Assembly: GCA_019894715.1 (NCBI GenBank)
Contig: JAGXOA010000141.1
Coordinates: 1-36,521, forward strand
Direction of reading: 5' to 3'
DNA from: Promethearchaeota archaeon
GTDB lineage: Archaea > Asgardarchaeota > Lokiarchaeia > Sigyniarchaeales > SOKP01
Length of the DNA stretch: 36,521 nucleotides
Shown: piece by piece, positions 8,872 to 18,903 of the stretch
Layout: each line of letters opens with the position of its first letter
How positions within the stretch are numbered: position 1 is the stretch's first letter
Program-made: the position numbers and the translations under genes
Notes under the pieces: model-generated
The model's database searches: none
What the model was told of the DNA's origin: nothing
The model's input: only the letters and a program-made list of their open reading frames with translations

Positions 8872-9953
8872 TAAATACGAAAGAAACTGATGATAATGTA
8901 ATTATTAGGCTTAAAAATATTACCAAAAAATTCGGAGATTTCTATGCTGTTTCTAATGTAAATATAGAAATAAAAAAAGGAGAAATTGTTGGATTTCTTG
9001 GTCCTAATGGTGCTGGTAAGTCTACTGCAATGAAAATGATGGCTTATCTTTTAAAACCTACTGAAGGCGAGATTTGGATTCGTGGAAATGGAGAATTAGA
9101 AAAATTAGCCAATCACAATAAAGATTATCTATTGGACAACATTGGATTTCTAATTGAAAATCCTTTTTTCTATGGAAATGTAACCCCTCGTGTGATTTTA
9201 AAATATTTTGCTGAACTTAAGGGATATCCTTATAAAAAAGTCAATCAACGAATTGAAGAAGTAGTTGAGATGTTTGGTTTGACTAATTGGATTGATATGA
9301 AACTTAGGACATTCTCTAAAGGTATGAAGCAGAAAATCGGTATAGCCTCCGCTATAATTCACAATCCTGATATTATTATTTTAGATGAACCACAAACAGG
9401 ACTTGATCCTCAAGCCAGAAGAGATGTAAGAGATTTAATTTTAAAATTAAAAAAAAGTGGTAAAACTATATTTCTCAGTAGTCATTTACTATATGAAATT
9501 AGTGAAGTTGCAGATAGGATCGCAATAATAAATCAAGGTAAAATCGTTGCTTTTGATACACTTGATAATTTAGAATCGAAAGCTAAAAAGAGTATTATTC
9601 ATATTGAATTGCTAAATCATCCTGAAGAACATAATTTGGAAAGTGTATTAAATCATTTAAAAGAAGAAATTACTCCCCTTACAGGAGTTTCTGAAGAATT
9701 AAATTGGATAAAATATAATAAGGATACTAAGACTTTTCAAATCTTGTTTAATGGAGATCCCAAAAATCAATTATCAATATTAAAAAGGCTTTTGGCTCAT
9801 GATTATGAAGTTATAGAATTCTCAGTACCAAAAGCAGGTTTACTTGAAAATCTTTTCATTGACCTTGTTAAACCAAATACAGATCAACTTTCTAACGATA
9901 CTATAAATAAAAAAAAAAAAAAACATAAAAAAAAACTTTTAATAGAGGAATAA
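8868..9953 (+). CDS. ABC transporter ATP-binding protein (ABC-2/CcmA/DrrA type)
   Basis: Walker A 'GPNGAGKST', signature 'FSKGMKQK', Walker B 'IIILDEPQTGLDP', H-loop 'SSH'. GTG start overlaps the PadR stop (GTGA). Confidence 0.95.
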   Translation: MINTKETDDNVIIRLKNITKKFGDFYAVSNVNIEIKKGEIVGFLGPNGAGKSTAMKMMAYLLKPTEGEIWIRGNGELEKLANHNKDYLLDNIGFLIENPFFYGNVTPRVILKYFAELKGYPYKKVNQRIEEVVEMFGLTNWIDMKLRTFSKGMKQKIGIASAIIHNPDIIILDEPQTGLDPQARRDVRDLILKLKKSGKTIFLSSHLLYEISEVADRIAIINQGKIVAFDTLDNLESKAKKSIIHIELLNHPEEHNLESVLNHLKEEITPLTGVSEELNWIKYNKDTKTFQILFNGDPKNQLSILKRLLAHDYEVIEFSVPKAGLLENLFIDLVKPNTDQLSNDTINKKKKKHKKKLLIEE

Positions 9954-9956
9954 AAA

Positions 9957-10868
9957 ATGGCTTCTGATATAAAGCGTGATGAAAAATTAATAAAAGAATT
10001 AGAGATTAGTAGACAAAAAGTAGGTCTTAGAAGAGATTTTATGCAAATAAGCAATACAATTACTTTCGATCTAAAAAGAAATATCAATAAATTATATGTG
10101 ATGTTGTTTGTATATTTGGGTATATTTTTATTATCCTTATTGATGAATGAATTGCTATCGGGATTAATGGGTTTATTGGCTCCTACGGATTCAGCAACTC
10201 TTATGGTTAATTATGTGGGTGAATTCTTTACTATGGCATTAATCATAAGTACTGCTACATTTGGGGGGTCGATAATAGCAGAAGACTTTTATAGACAAAC
10301 TGGAAATTTATTATTTCCAAAAATAAGTAAAACTCGCTTACTTATAGGAAGGTTAATATCACGATATGCATTAAATGCTTTGTGTATTATCTTCTTTTAT
10401 ACCTTAGTATATATACTTGCTTTCATTAAATATGGAGAAGTAAGTACTACAATAATTTATTCCTTTGGATGGGCTCTATTATATTCATTTGTTTTATTAA
10501 CATTTGTAACATTCCTCAGTAGTTTCATGAAAAATACTTCATTTACTATAATTACGAGTATTTTAATGTTATTACTTGTAATGGGGATGATTCCCATGAT
10601 ATTAAGCTTTTCAGGTGTTACAGAAAATAATGAAATACCAATGTTCTTTATATTCTCTTATTTCGGAACGATTATCAGTGGGAGTCTTAATATGCCAGAT
10701 AATCGATTTGTAACACAATTGTTAGGTCCTCCTGGACATGAATTTGAAGTATCATCATGGATAACACCAAGTGAATTTGGAGCGGCCCTTGGAATGATAA
10801 TATACATTGTAATCTTCTTGATATTAACATATATATTATATCAAAGAAGACAAAGTAAAGGAGAATAA
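9957..10868 (+). CDS. ABC-2 type transporter permease
   Basis: 303 aa, multiple TM segments; follows its ATPase with a 3-bp gap. Confidence 0.85.
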   Translation: MASDIKRDEKLIKELEISRQKVGLRRDFMQISNTITFDLKRNINKLYVMLFVYLGIFLLSLLMNELLSGLMGLLAPTDSATLMVNYVGEFFTMALIISTATFGGSIIAEDFYRQTGNLLFPKISKTRLLIGRLISRYALNALCIIFFYTLVYILAFIKYGEVSTTIIYSFGWALLYSFVLLTFVTFLSSFMKNTSFTIITSILMLLLVMGMIPMILSFSGVTENNEIPMFFIFSYFGTIISGSLNMPDNRFVTQLLGPPGHEFEVSSWITPSEFGAALGMIIYIVIFLILTYILYQRRQSKGE

Positions 10869-10871
10869 GTC

Positions 10872-10887
10872 TTTTTTTTTTTTTTTT
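10872..10887 (+). terminator. Poly-T tract between the two ABC cassettes
   Basis: 16 consecutive T residues right after the permease stop. Confidence 0.45.
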
Positions 10888-10965
10888 AAATTTTTTAAAA
10901 ATTGGTCTATATAAATTTAAAATACATTTTATTATTCTTTTTTTTTAGGTTAAAACAAAAAAAAA

Positions 10966-12054
10966 ATGATAGAATTGAACATAGACAATAAAGATATAAT
11001 TATTCGGTTTAAAAACATTACAAAGAAATTTGGAGATTTCAATGCTGTTTCTGACTTAAATATTGAGATAAAAAAAGGTGAAATCGTCGGATTTCTTGGT
11101 CCTAATGGTGCTGGTAAGTCCACTACCATGAAAATGATGGCTTATCTTTTAAAACCCACTGAAGGCGAAATTTGGATTCGTGGAAATGGAAGATTAGAAA
11201 AATTATCTAATCATAATAAAGATTATCTATTGGATAATATAGGATTTCTAATTGAAAATCCTACTTTCTATGGAAATGTAACACCACGTATAATTTTAAA
11301 GTATTTTGCTGAACTTAAGGGATATCCTAAAAAACAACTTAATCAACGAATTGAAGAAGTAGTTGAGATGTTTGGTTTATCTAAATGGATTGATAAGAAA
11401 ATTAAGACATTCTCTAAAGGAATGAGACAAAAAATCGGTATAGCTTCTGCTATAATTCACAATCCTGATATTATTGTTTTAGATGAACCACAAACAGGAC
11501 TTGATCCTCAAGCCAGAAGAGAAGTAAGAGATTTTATTTTACAATTAAAAAAAATTGGTAAAACTATATTTCTCAGTAGTCATTTGCTATATGAAATTAG
11601 TGAAGTTGCAGATAGGATCGCAATAATAAATCAAGGTAAAATTGTTGCTTTTGATACACTTGATAATTTAGAATCTAAAGCTAAAAAGAGCATTATTAAT
11701 TTTGAATTACTTGATCATCCAGAAAAAAACAATTTAAATATAGTTTTAGATCATCTTAGAGATATATTAGCTCCTTTTACTGGTGTTTCTGAAAAAATAA
11801 ATGAAGTAAATTGGATAAATTATAAAGAAGAAGCCAAAATATTCCAAATATTATTTAATGGAGATCCTAAAAATCAATTAATAATATTAAAGACTCTTTT
11901 GAGACATGAATACAAGGTAATTGAATTTTCAGTACCAAAAGCAGGTTTACTTGAAGATCTTTTTATCGATCTTGTTACTACTGGATCATCTCATCCTTCT
12001 AATAGTACAATTAATGAAAATCAAAAACAAAAAGAAATTCTAGTGGAGGTATAA
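10966..12054 (+). CDS. ABC transporter ATP-binding protein, close paralogue of 8868-9953
   Basis: Near-identical blocks 'GEIVGFLGPNGAGKST.MKMMAYLLKPTEGEIWIRGNG', 'SSHLLYEISEVADRIAIINQGKIVAFDTLDNLESKAKKSII'. Confidence 0.95.
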   Translation: MIELNIDNKDIIIRFKNITKKFGDFNAVSDLNIEIKKGEIVGFLGPNGAGKSTTMKMMAYLLKPTEGEIWIRGNGRLEKLSNHNKDYLLDNIGFLIENPTFYGNVTPRIILKYFAELKGYPKKQLNQRIEEVVEMFGLSKWIDKKIKTFSKGMRQKIGIASAIIHNPDIIVLDEPQTGLDPQARREVRDFILQLKKIGKTIFLSSHLLYEISEVADRIAIINQGKIVAFDTLDNLESKAKKSIINFELLDHPEKNNLNIVLDHLRDILAPFTGVSEKINEVNWINYKEEAKIFQILFNGDPKNQLIILKTLLRHEYKVIEFSVPKAGLLEDLFIDLVTTGSSHPSNSTINENQKQKEILVEV

Positions 12055-12057
12055 AAA

Positions 12058-12969
12058 ATGGTAGTAGGTTTAAAACAAGAAGAATATAGGATCCAAAAAT
12101 TAGAAATCACAAGACAAAAAGTAGGTCTCAGAAGAGATTTTATGCAAATAAGTAATACAGTAACATTTGAACTAAAGAAAAATTCAAAGAAATTATATGT
12201 GATGTTGTTTTTATATTTCAGTATATTTTTCTTATCTTTCTTAATGAATGAATTTTTATTGGATTTAATGGGTGAAGTTGCTCCTACTGGTTCAGCAACT
12301 CTTATGAAAAATTATATTATTGGGTTCTTTCCAATGGCACTTTTGATAAGTACTGCTGCTTTCGGTGGATCTATAATCGCAGAAGACTTTTCTAGGCAAA
12401 CAGGAAATTTATTATTTCCAAAAATAAGTAAAACTCGCCTACTTATAGGAAGATTGATCTCAAACTATATATTGAATAGTTTATGCATTACATTTTTTTA
12501 TATTTTAGTATCTATAACTGCTTTAATTAAATATGGAGAGGTAAATACTGCAATATTTTACTCTATAGGATGGGCTTTGTTATATACACTTGTTTTATTA
12601 TCTTTTGTAACATTCCTCAGTAGTTTCATGAAAAATACTTCATTTACAATAATTACAAGTATTTTTATGTTGTTAATTGTTATGGAGATGATCCCATTTA
12701 TTTTAAATTATTCTGGTGTTACTAAGAATAATGAAACACCAATGTTCTTTGTTTTTAGTTATTTTGGATATATAATAGGTGAAAGTTTAGAAATGCCTAT
12801 AGCACGCTATACAACAGATTTGCAAGGACCACCAGGAGCTCAATTTGAGATATCAACATGGTTAACTCCAAATGAATTTGGAGCTGCTCTTGGGATGATA
12901 ATATATATTACAATCTTCTTGATCTTTTCATACATATTATACCAAAGAAGACAAAGTAAAGGCGAATAA
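12058..12969 (+). CDS. ABC-2 type transporter permease, close paralogue of 9957-10868
   Basis: 303 aa; shared 'RQKVGLRRDFMQISNT', 'GNLLFPKISKTRLLIGRLIS', 'ILYQRRQSKGE'. Confidence 0.85.
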   Translation: MVVGLKQEEYRIQKLEITRQKVGLRRDFMQISNTVTFELKKNSKKLYVMLFLYFSIFFLSFLMNEFLLDLMGEVAPTGSATLMKNYIIGFFPMALLISTAAFGGSIIAEDFSRQTGNLLFPKISKTRLLIGRLISNYILNSLCITFFYILVSITALIKYGEVNTAIFYSIGWALLYTLVLLSFVTFLSSFMKNTSFTIITSIFMLLIVMEMIPFILNYSGVTKNNETPMFFVFSYFGYIIGESLEMPIARYTTDLQGPPGAQFEISTWLTPNEFGAALGMIIYITIFLIFSYILYQRRQSKGE

Positions 12970-13061
12970 TTTTTATTTACTTCTTTTTTTCTTTTTTTTT
13001 AAATAATAAACGATAAATTCGAGTACTTTTTTTTTATAAATAGATTTTTATTTAAAAAATA

Positions 13062-13081
13062 ATATATCATTATTGATATAT
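13062..13081. promoter_or_regulatory. Putative PadR operator (inverted repeat)
   Basis: ATATATCA-TTAT-TGATATAT: perfect 8-bp arms upstream of the second PadR gene; same half-site as at 8262-8285. Confidence 0.55.
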
Positions 13082-13131
13082 CATAAATGATACAACATTT
13101 TTGAAATATAATTTATCTAATAAATATTATT

Positions 13132-13719
13132 TTGATAAGGAAAATGATTGAAGAAATTGCTAATAAATTTGAAAGCGCGATAACTAAGGGATTCATAAAT
13201 ATTTTAATACTCTCTATACTAGAAAAAACACCTACTCATGGATACAAAATAAAGAAAGAAATAGAAGAACGTACTCTTGGTATCTGGGTGCCTCCTGATT
13301 CATCGATGTATACTAGTCTTAAAAAAATGACAGAAGATGGACTTGTTAAATTTAAAGAAGAATCAGAAGGAGAAAGAGTTCGAAAAGTCTATAAATTAAC
13401 TTTAAAGGGTAAAAGTATTCTTAGAATTTTATTAAAAAGGCATAAAAGAATAAAAAGGGCTTTAGATTCATTAATATCTTCTGTCTTAAGTAAAGATGAA
13501 TTTAAAGATCTTGTTTTTACTTTTAATAATACCCAATATTTTCTTCCAACCAATTTTGCTTTTGATAACCAAAGCAAAGACATGGAGAAAATTGATAAAA
13601 TTAATTATCTTGAATATCAAAAAAAACAATACTTTAGCGCAATTGGTTTACTAAAAAATATTATTAAGAATATTGATACAACGCTTTTAAAAATAAAAAA
13701 AAATAATGATGAGATTTAA
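13132..13719 (+). CDS. PadR family transcriptional regulator
   Basis: 195 aa; 'FINILILSILEKTPTHGYKIKKEIEERTLGIWVPPDSSMYTSLKKMTEDGLVKFKEESEGERVRKVYKLTLKG'. TTG start at 13132; ATG at 13144 possible. Confidence 0.9.
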   Translation: MIRKMIEEIANKFESAITKGFINILILSILEKTPTHGYKIKKEIEERTLGIWVPPDSSMYTSLKKMTEDGLVKFKEESEGERVRKVYKLTLKGKSILRILLKRHKRIKRALDSLISSVLSKDEFKDLVFTFNNTQYFLPTNFAFDNQSKDMEKIDKINYLEYQKKQYFSAIGLLKNIIKNIDTTLLKIKKNNDEI

Positions 13720-13811
13720 ATTATTATCTAACAGCAATTATAGAAATGCCCTTGTCAAATAATTAATAAAAATTAAATGAAAAAAAATGAAATCAATGGA
13801 GTAATTTTTAT

Positions 13812-16800
13812 ATGGGTGTAATTACAAAAATATCTTTAAGAAATATTAGAAGAAGAAAAATTAGATACATCTTAACAACTGTTTCATTAATAATTGGTGT
13901 TGCTTTATTTGGAGGTGTTATGATTGCTGCTGATTCTTTCAATAAGCTATTTTTAGATAGTATAGATAGGCAAATGGGTACTGTAGATATTTTAATTAGT
14001 TCAAACTCAACTGAGGATGGATGGTTTTATCCAACTAATATTGAGTCGAATTTAATAGATATTGATCATATAGAGCAAATGTCATTCAGAATTTCTGGGT
14101 TTAGTGTATCTGTAAGTGGTGTAGATAATGGAACTCAAATTGATGATAGTACAACAACAACTGTTTATGGAATTAATCAGACAGATCCAGATGAGCCTAA
14201 CTTAGGGGGTACGCCTTACATTGTAGATATTATGGATGAATTAGGAGACGTAAACACAATTGAAGAAATGCTTGATTATAATGATGGTGAGACAAATACT
14301 AGCGTTATTGTAATCACAGAATCGCTTAAAATAAAATTAGGATCTAATGTGAATGCAGGTGATAAAGTATGGATTTTACCAAGAGAAGCAAATTCATCTT
14401 ATAATATCATAGATACAGGGACCTGGGACGAATACAGAATTGTAGCTGTAGTGAGAGATTATGGTGAGGCTCAATTTTATAATCCTTACGAATCAAGTGA
14501 GGCTATTACACTTTCACAACAAGGACCTCTTTTATTCACTAATATAAATAATGCTCATGAACTTGTTGATGGAGATGAAGATCATATTGGTGAATATAAT
14601 ATAGGCGTTATAGGTGTTGATAATATCTATAATACAAAAAAGACAGCTGAAGCAGTTCAAATTGCATTAGATGATTTAATGGATGGATTAGATTGGAAAG
14701 TAATTGATCTAAAGACAAGTAGTATTGAAGAAGTTACTACAACAATGACCACAATTAGAACTATGTTCTTAGTATTTGGAATGATTGCTTTAATATTATC
14801 GATTGTTCTCATTACCAATATCTTTAATATTATTAGAAAAGAGCAAGAATATGAAACAGGTATGTTTCAAGCTATAGGTGCTTCTAAAGTAGAGACTTTT
14901 AAAATGTTTCTTACTCAGGGAATGATAATGGGACTAACAGGTTCTATAATAGGTACAATATGTTCTTATTTTATATCATATCTTATATTCTCAGTTACAA
15001 TTAATGCAATTCAAAATATTCAATCTGCAGGATCATTATTTACGATGTCAATGGTGTTTGAAATTGTATTATTACCAACTACTTTAATTATGGTTTTCTC
15101 TGTAGGTTTTATCTCTTGCTTAATTTCATCAATATACCCAAGTTATAAGGCAAGTAGAAAGCCTATTATTGAATGTTTAAATCCAATAGAAGAGAAAAGT
15201 AAACGAGAGAAAAAAAGGTTCTTAAAACCATTATTGTATACTATTTTTGGAGTATTTCTAATTATAAGTGGTACTTGGTTGTTATTTGGTTCATTAGGTA
15301 ATACTCTCGATGTTGGTGGCTCTGGAGGGGGTATGATGGGAGATCAAGCAGCAATAGCGATGAGTGCTCCAACGTTAGTATTATTAGGAGTTATTATTCT
15401 AGCATCTCTAATTATTCGACCAATATCCAAAATATTAGTAAGGGCTTTTGCTCCTTATCTAAAACAAACACAATTATTAACTAAAAAAAACATATTGAGA
15501 CATCGAAAAAGAACGGTTCTTACTTTTTGTATGATTGCTCTTACAACTAGTTATCTAATTGGCATGAGTGTAATGTTAGATTCCATGAGGGCAGGAGTTA
15601 ATACAACTATTGATGATTTAATAGGTTCTGATGTGAGAGTATTCGCATTTGGAGCACCAAGATCAATAGAAGCAGATCTTTCCGGAATAGAAAATGTTGA
15701 TGAAGTTTTAGGAGTAAGATATCAAAACGCTATGGTTTATGTGGATGATCAATGGGTGGGACATAGTCAATTAGAAACAAATTATAATGTATCTATAAAT
15801 ATCAATGTGATAGATACAGAAAAAGTCGAACAGTATCTACCAAGTATTAATATTATATCTCCAAATGATATTTCTCTTTCTGAAATGTTTAATGAAATTG
15901 AAACTGGAAACAATATAATTATAACTAAAGAATTTGCAACAAGTTACAATGTCGAAGCAGGTGATAATATTAATGTAACCTATAGTTTAGATCTAACCTA
16001 TCCAAATCTTCAAGCAATGTTTGATCAGGATAACTCAGATACTAAAGAAACTACAGTTACAGTCTTGATGAATGTTGTAGCTATAATTGATAAAATTCAA
16101 GGATTCTTTTCTGGTAGTAGCAGTTTCTTAGGATCTTCTATGGGATTAGGTATCACTTATGCCATGTTTGTCTCTTGGAATACTTACAATACTATCGCTA
16201 TGCAAAATTTTCCCGGAGGGGGGACTGATCTAATTTTTAGACAAAAACCTGAAACCGGTGATGTTGTTATAGATAATTTTATGGGTAATTGGGTTAATTT
16301 CTCAGAAGTGCAGCCAATTTTAGAGAATATTGAAGGAATTGAGTATTATACTTCTCGAATGGATTCTATAACGTTAACTTCGACTTTTCCTTCTGATCCT
16401 TATCTAACAAACTTTTCAACTTCTGTATCTGGTATACATACAAATTCTACTGGGAATTTAAGATCCGATGCATATTTTGGAAATCATACTATTATTGAAA
16501 AGAATATAAATTATACTGGATCTACATTAGAAGAGTTACTTGCTAATGCTATTGATAATGTTACTGTTATAGATCAAACTTTCTTGCTCGATCAAAGAAG
16601 AATCAATCCAATTTTTGGAATTGGAGATTATGTACATATTTTTCCACAACAAACAAATCCTATTCCACATGTTCTTTTAGCAAATATAACAAATGCCAAT
16701 TTCACATTTAATATTGGTTCTTGTCCAAACGATCCTGTTGATTCTATGAATTTACCTATCTCAGATAATGTTAATAAAACAATTCTAAGTAATGGTGGAT

Positions 16801-18050
16801 TACTTGATTTTAATATTAATTATACAATGTATGATCCCACAATAGATCCCAAACTTATGTTCAGATTATCAAGAGCAATTTCTCTTGGAATGGAGTCTAG
16901 AGTTAATGATTCTATTGATGATTTAGAGATTCACGCCTTTAACTATTATACTCAAAGTTTTGATAAACTCGGTGATATAAATAATACAACTGAAACTAAT
17001 AATACATTTTACTTTAATTTAGATGGGTCTTATATAGATATGAACACCGCTCAATTAATATTAAGAATAACTGGTAATTCTTCTATAGGTTCTAATTATT
17101 CTCTTGAAATTGATAATCTATATTTAACCATAATGAAATCACAATATAGTATGGATGATCCCTCTTTATGGCCACAATTTGAGGTTATTGGTATTATAGA
17201 ATCTCCTAAATTATACAATACTGAAAGATATAATTGGATGAATGGGATAGAAAATGGATTTGATGTTGCGGGTAATTCTGTCTATGTCTCTTATGAAAAA
17301 GCGAGAAATTATGTTTTCCCCGACTTTAGAGGATCTAATATTACAAATGATCTCGTGAGTTCCTATTTAATAAAATGTGATCATCCTCTTAATATAAGTT
17401 CAATTAAAACTTCTTTAGGACAAGATCTAGTGAGTAATATAGGAGGTGAATGGTCTATTGTTGATACAACTATTTATAGTTTACAGATGAGAAATAGTGT
17501 TTTTGATATATATATTTGGATTTCGGGTGGAACTGATGAAGCTGTTCTTGTGGAAGTTCAACAATATCTTCAAGATGAAGGATATATTGTATTGTTTGGA
17601 TTTACTCGGTCTTTTGCAGTATCTGCATTTAGTACAATAATAGATCTTATAATGTTTATTACTTACGGAATGTTAATCTTGGCGATCGTTATAGCATTAA
17701 TAGGGCTTATGCTTCATTGCCTTTTAACAACAATGTCACGGAGAAGGGAGATTGGAATGTTAAGATCAATAGGGTTAAGCAAAAAAGGTGTTATTAGGTC
17801 TATTTCCGGGGAAACATTGATAATTGCTTTATTAGGTGTATCCATTGGAATTTTTGCTGGCATTCTCCAAGGCACTTTAATGGTATTGGCAACACCTACA
17901 GATGGATTCATTACAGTAACCTATGTTATTCCATGGTTAACTATTGTCATTTTAGTGGTGATAACTGTCGTTGCTGCAATACTGAGTTCTAGATATCCTG
18001 CTAAATGGGCTGCTAATATTAATATAATTGATGCAGTACGTACAAGATAA
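13812..18050 (+). CDS. FtsX/MacB-like ABC transporter permease with large extracytoplasmic domains (duplicated FtsX halves)
   Basis: 1412 aa; N-terminal TM + periplasmic-type domain, 'IIRKEQEYETGMFQAIGASKVETFKMFLTQG' and C-terminal 'TTMSRRREIGMLRSIGLSKKGVIRSISGETLIIALLG' are FtsX-domain hallmarks. Confidence 0.9.
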   Translation: MGVITKISLRNIRRRKIRYILTTVSLIIGVALFGGVMIAADSFNKLFLDSIDRQMGTVDILISSNSTEDGWFYPTNIESNLIDIDHIEQMSFRISGFSVSVSGVDNGTQIDDSTTTTVYGINQTDPDEPNLGGTPYIVDIMDELGDVNTIEEMLDYNDGETNTSVIVITESLKIKLGSNVNAGDKVWILPREANSSYNIIDTGTWDEYRIVAVVRDYGEAQFYNPYESSEAITLSQQGPLLFTNINNAHELVDGDEDHIGEYNIGVIGVDNIYNTKKTAEAVQIALDDLMDGLDWKVIDLKTSSIEEVTTTMTTIRTMFLVFGMIALILSIVLITNIFNIIRKEQEYETGMFQAIGASKVETFKMFLTQGMIMGLTGSIIGTICSYFISYLIFSVTINAIQNIQSAGSLFTMSMVFEIVLLPTTLIMVFSVGFISCLISSIYPSYKASRKPIIECLNPIEEKSKREKKRFLKPLLYTIFGVFLIISGTWLLFGSLGNTLDVGGSGGGMMGDQAAIAMSAPTLVLLGVIILASLIIRPISKILVRAFAPYLKQTQLLTKKNILRHRKRTVLTFCMIALTTSYLIGMSVMLDSMRAGVNTTIDDLIGSDVRVFAFGAPRSIEADLSGIENVDEVLGVRYQNAMVYVDDQWVGHSQLETNYNVSININVIDTEKVEQYLPSINIISPNDISLSEMFNEIETGNNIIITKEFATSYNVEAGDNINVTYSLDLTYPNLQAMFDQDNSDTKETTVTVLMNVVAIIDKIQGFFSGSSSFLGSSMGLGITYAMFVSWNTYNTIAMQNFPGGGTDLIFRQKPETGDVVIDNFMGNWVNFSEVQPILENIEGIEYYTSRMDSITLTSTFPSDPYLTNFSTSVSGIHTNSTGNLRSDAYFGNHTIIEKNINYTGSTLEELLANAIDNVTVIDQTFLLDQRRINPIFGIGDYVHIFPQQTNPIPHVLLANITNANFTFNIGSCPNDPVDSMNLPISDNVNKTILSNGGLLDFNINYTMYDPTIDPKLMFRLSRAISLGMESRVNDSIDDLEIHAFNYYTQSFDKLGDINNTTETNNTFYFNLDGSYIDMNTAQLILRITGNSSIGSNYSLEIDNLYLTIMKSQYSMDDPSLWPQFEVIGIIESPKLYNTERYNWMNGIENGFDVAGNSVYVSYEKARNYVFPDFRGSNITNDLVSSYLIKCDHPLNISSIKTSLGQDLVSNIGGEWSIVDTTIYSLQMRNSVFDIYIWISGGTDEAVLVEVQQYLQDEGYIVLFGFTRSFAVSAFSTIIDLIMFITYGMLILAIVIALIGLMLHCLLTTMSRRREIGMLRSIGLSKKGVIRSISGETLIIALLGVSIGIFAGILQGTLMVLATPTDGFITVTYVIPWLTIVILVVITVVAAILSSRYPAKWAANINIIDAVRTR

Positions 18051-18901
18051 TGAGGTGTAAAAAAATGATTGAAAAAAGTAATGAGATTAAGAAATTAGAA
18101 CAAGAAAAGGTTAAAGTATCTAAGAAAAAGTCTTCAAAATCTTATGAAATTGATAATCATCTTGTTCTCAAGGTGAATAATCTTAATAAATCATATATTA
18201 CTGGAAATATAACTATACAAGCTCTTGAAGATATTAATTTGGAAATTAGAAAAGGAGAATTGGTAGCGATTGTTGGGCCTTCAGGTAGTGGTAAAACCAC
18301 TCTTATTAATTGTTTAGGTGCATTAGATTTTCCTGATGCTGGACAAGTAATTTATAATGTGAATAATAATGGTGAGGGTCATGATATTACAGAAATGAAA
18401 AATCAAGAGCAAAAAAATATGAGACTAAAAAAAATTGGTCTTATTTTTCAATTCTATAATCTTTTTCCAGTTTTAACTGCTTATGAAAATGTTGAATTAC
18501 CAGCCTTAATTGCTAAGATAAAACCTAAATCAAGAAAAAACAAAGTTGAAGAACTTCTAAAATTAGTTGGACTTGGTGAAAGAATAGAACATTATCCCAC
18601 TCAATTATCTGGTGGAGAACAACAAAGAGTAACTATTGCTCGTTCGTTAGTAAATGATCCATTAATTCTTTTAGCAGATGAACCTACTGGTGAGCTTGAT
18701 ACTGAAACAACTCTTCAAATTATGAAGATTTTTCTTCAATTAAAAGACAATGGACATTCAATATTAATGGTGACACATAACGACAGGATAGCCCAAGCTG
18801 CAGATAGAATTCTAACATTGACTGATGGTAAAATTATAGCAGAACGAAAAGCAGGAAAGCATATAGAGGATATTTATAAAATAGAATTTGGAGGTCATTA
18901 A
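18050..18901 (+). CDS. ABC transporter ATP-binding protein (LolD/MacB type)
   Basis: Walker A 'GPSGSGKTT', signature 'LSGGEQQR', Walker B 'LILLADEPTGELD'; ATG overlaps the upstream stop (TAATG). Confidence 0.95.
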   Translation: MRCKKMIEKSNEIKKLEQEKVKVSKKKSSKSYEIDNHLVLKVNNLNKSYITGNITIQALEDINLEIRKGELVAIVGPSGSGKTTLINCLGALDFPDAGQVIYNVNNNGEGHDITEMKNQEQKNMRLKKIGLIFQFYNLFPVLTAYENVELPALIAKIKPKSRKNKVEELLKLVGLGERIEHYPTQLSGGEQQRVTIARSLVNDPLILLADEPTGELDTETTLQIMKIFLQLKDNGHSILMVTHNDRIAQAADRILTLTDGKIIAERKAGKHIEDIYKIEFGGH

Positions 18902-18903
18902 AT

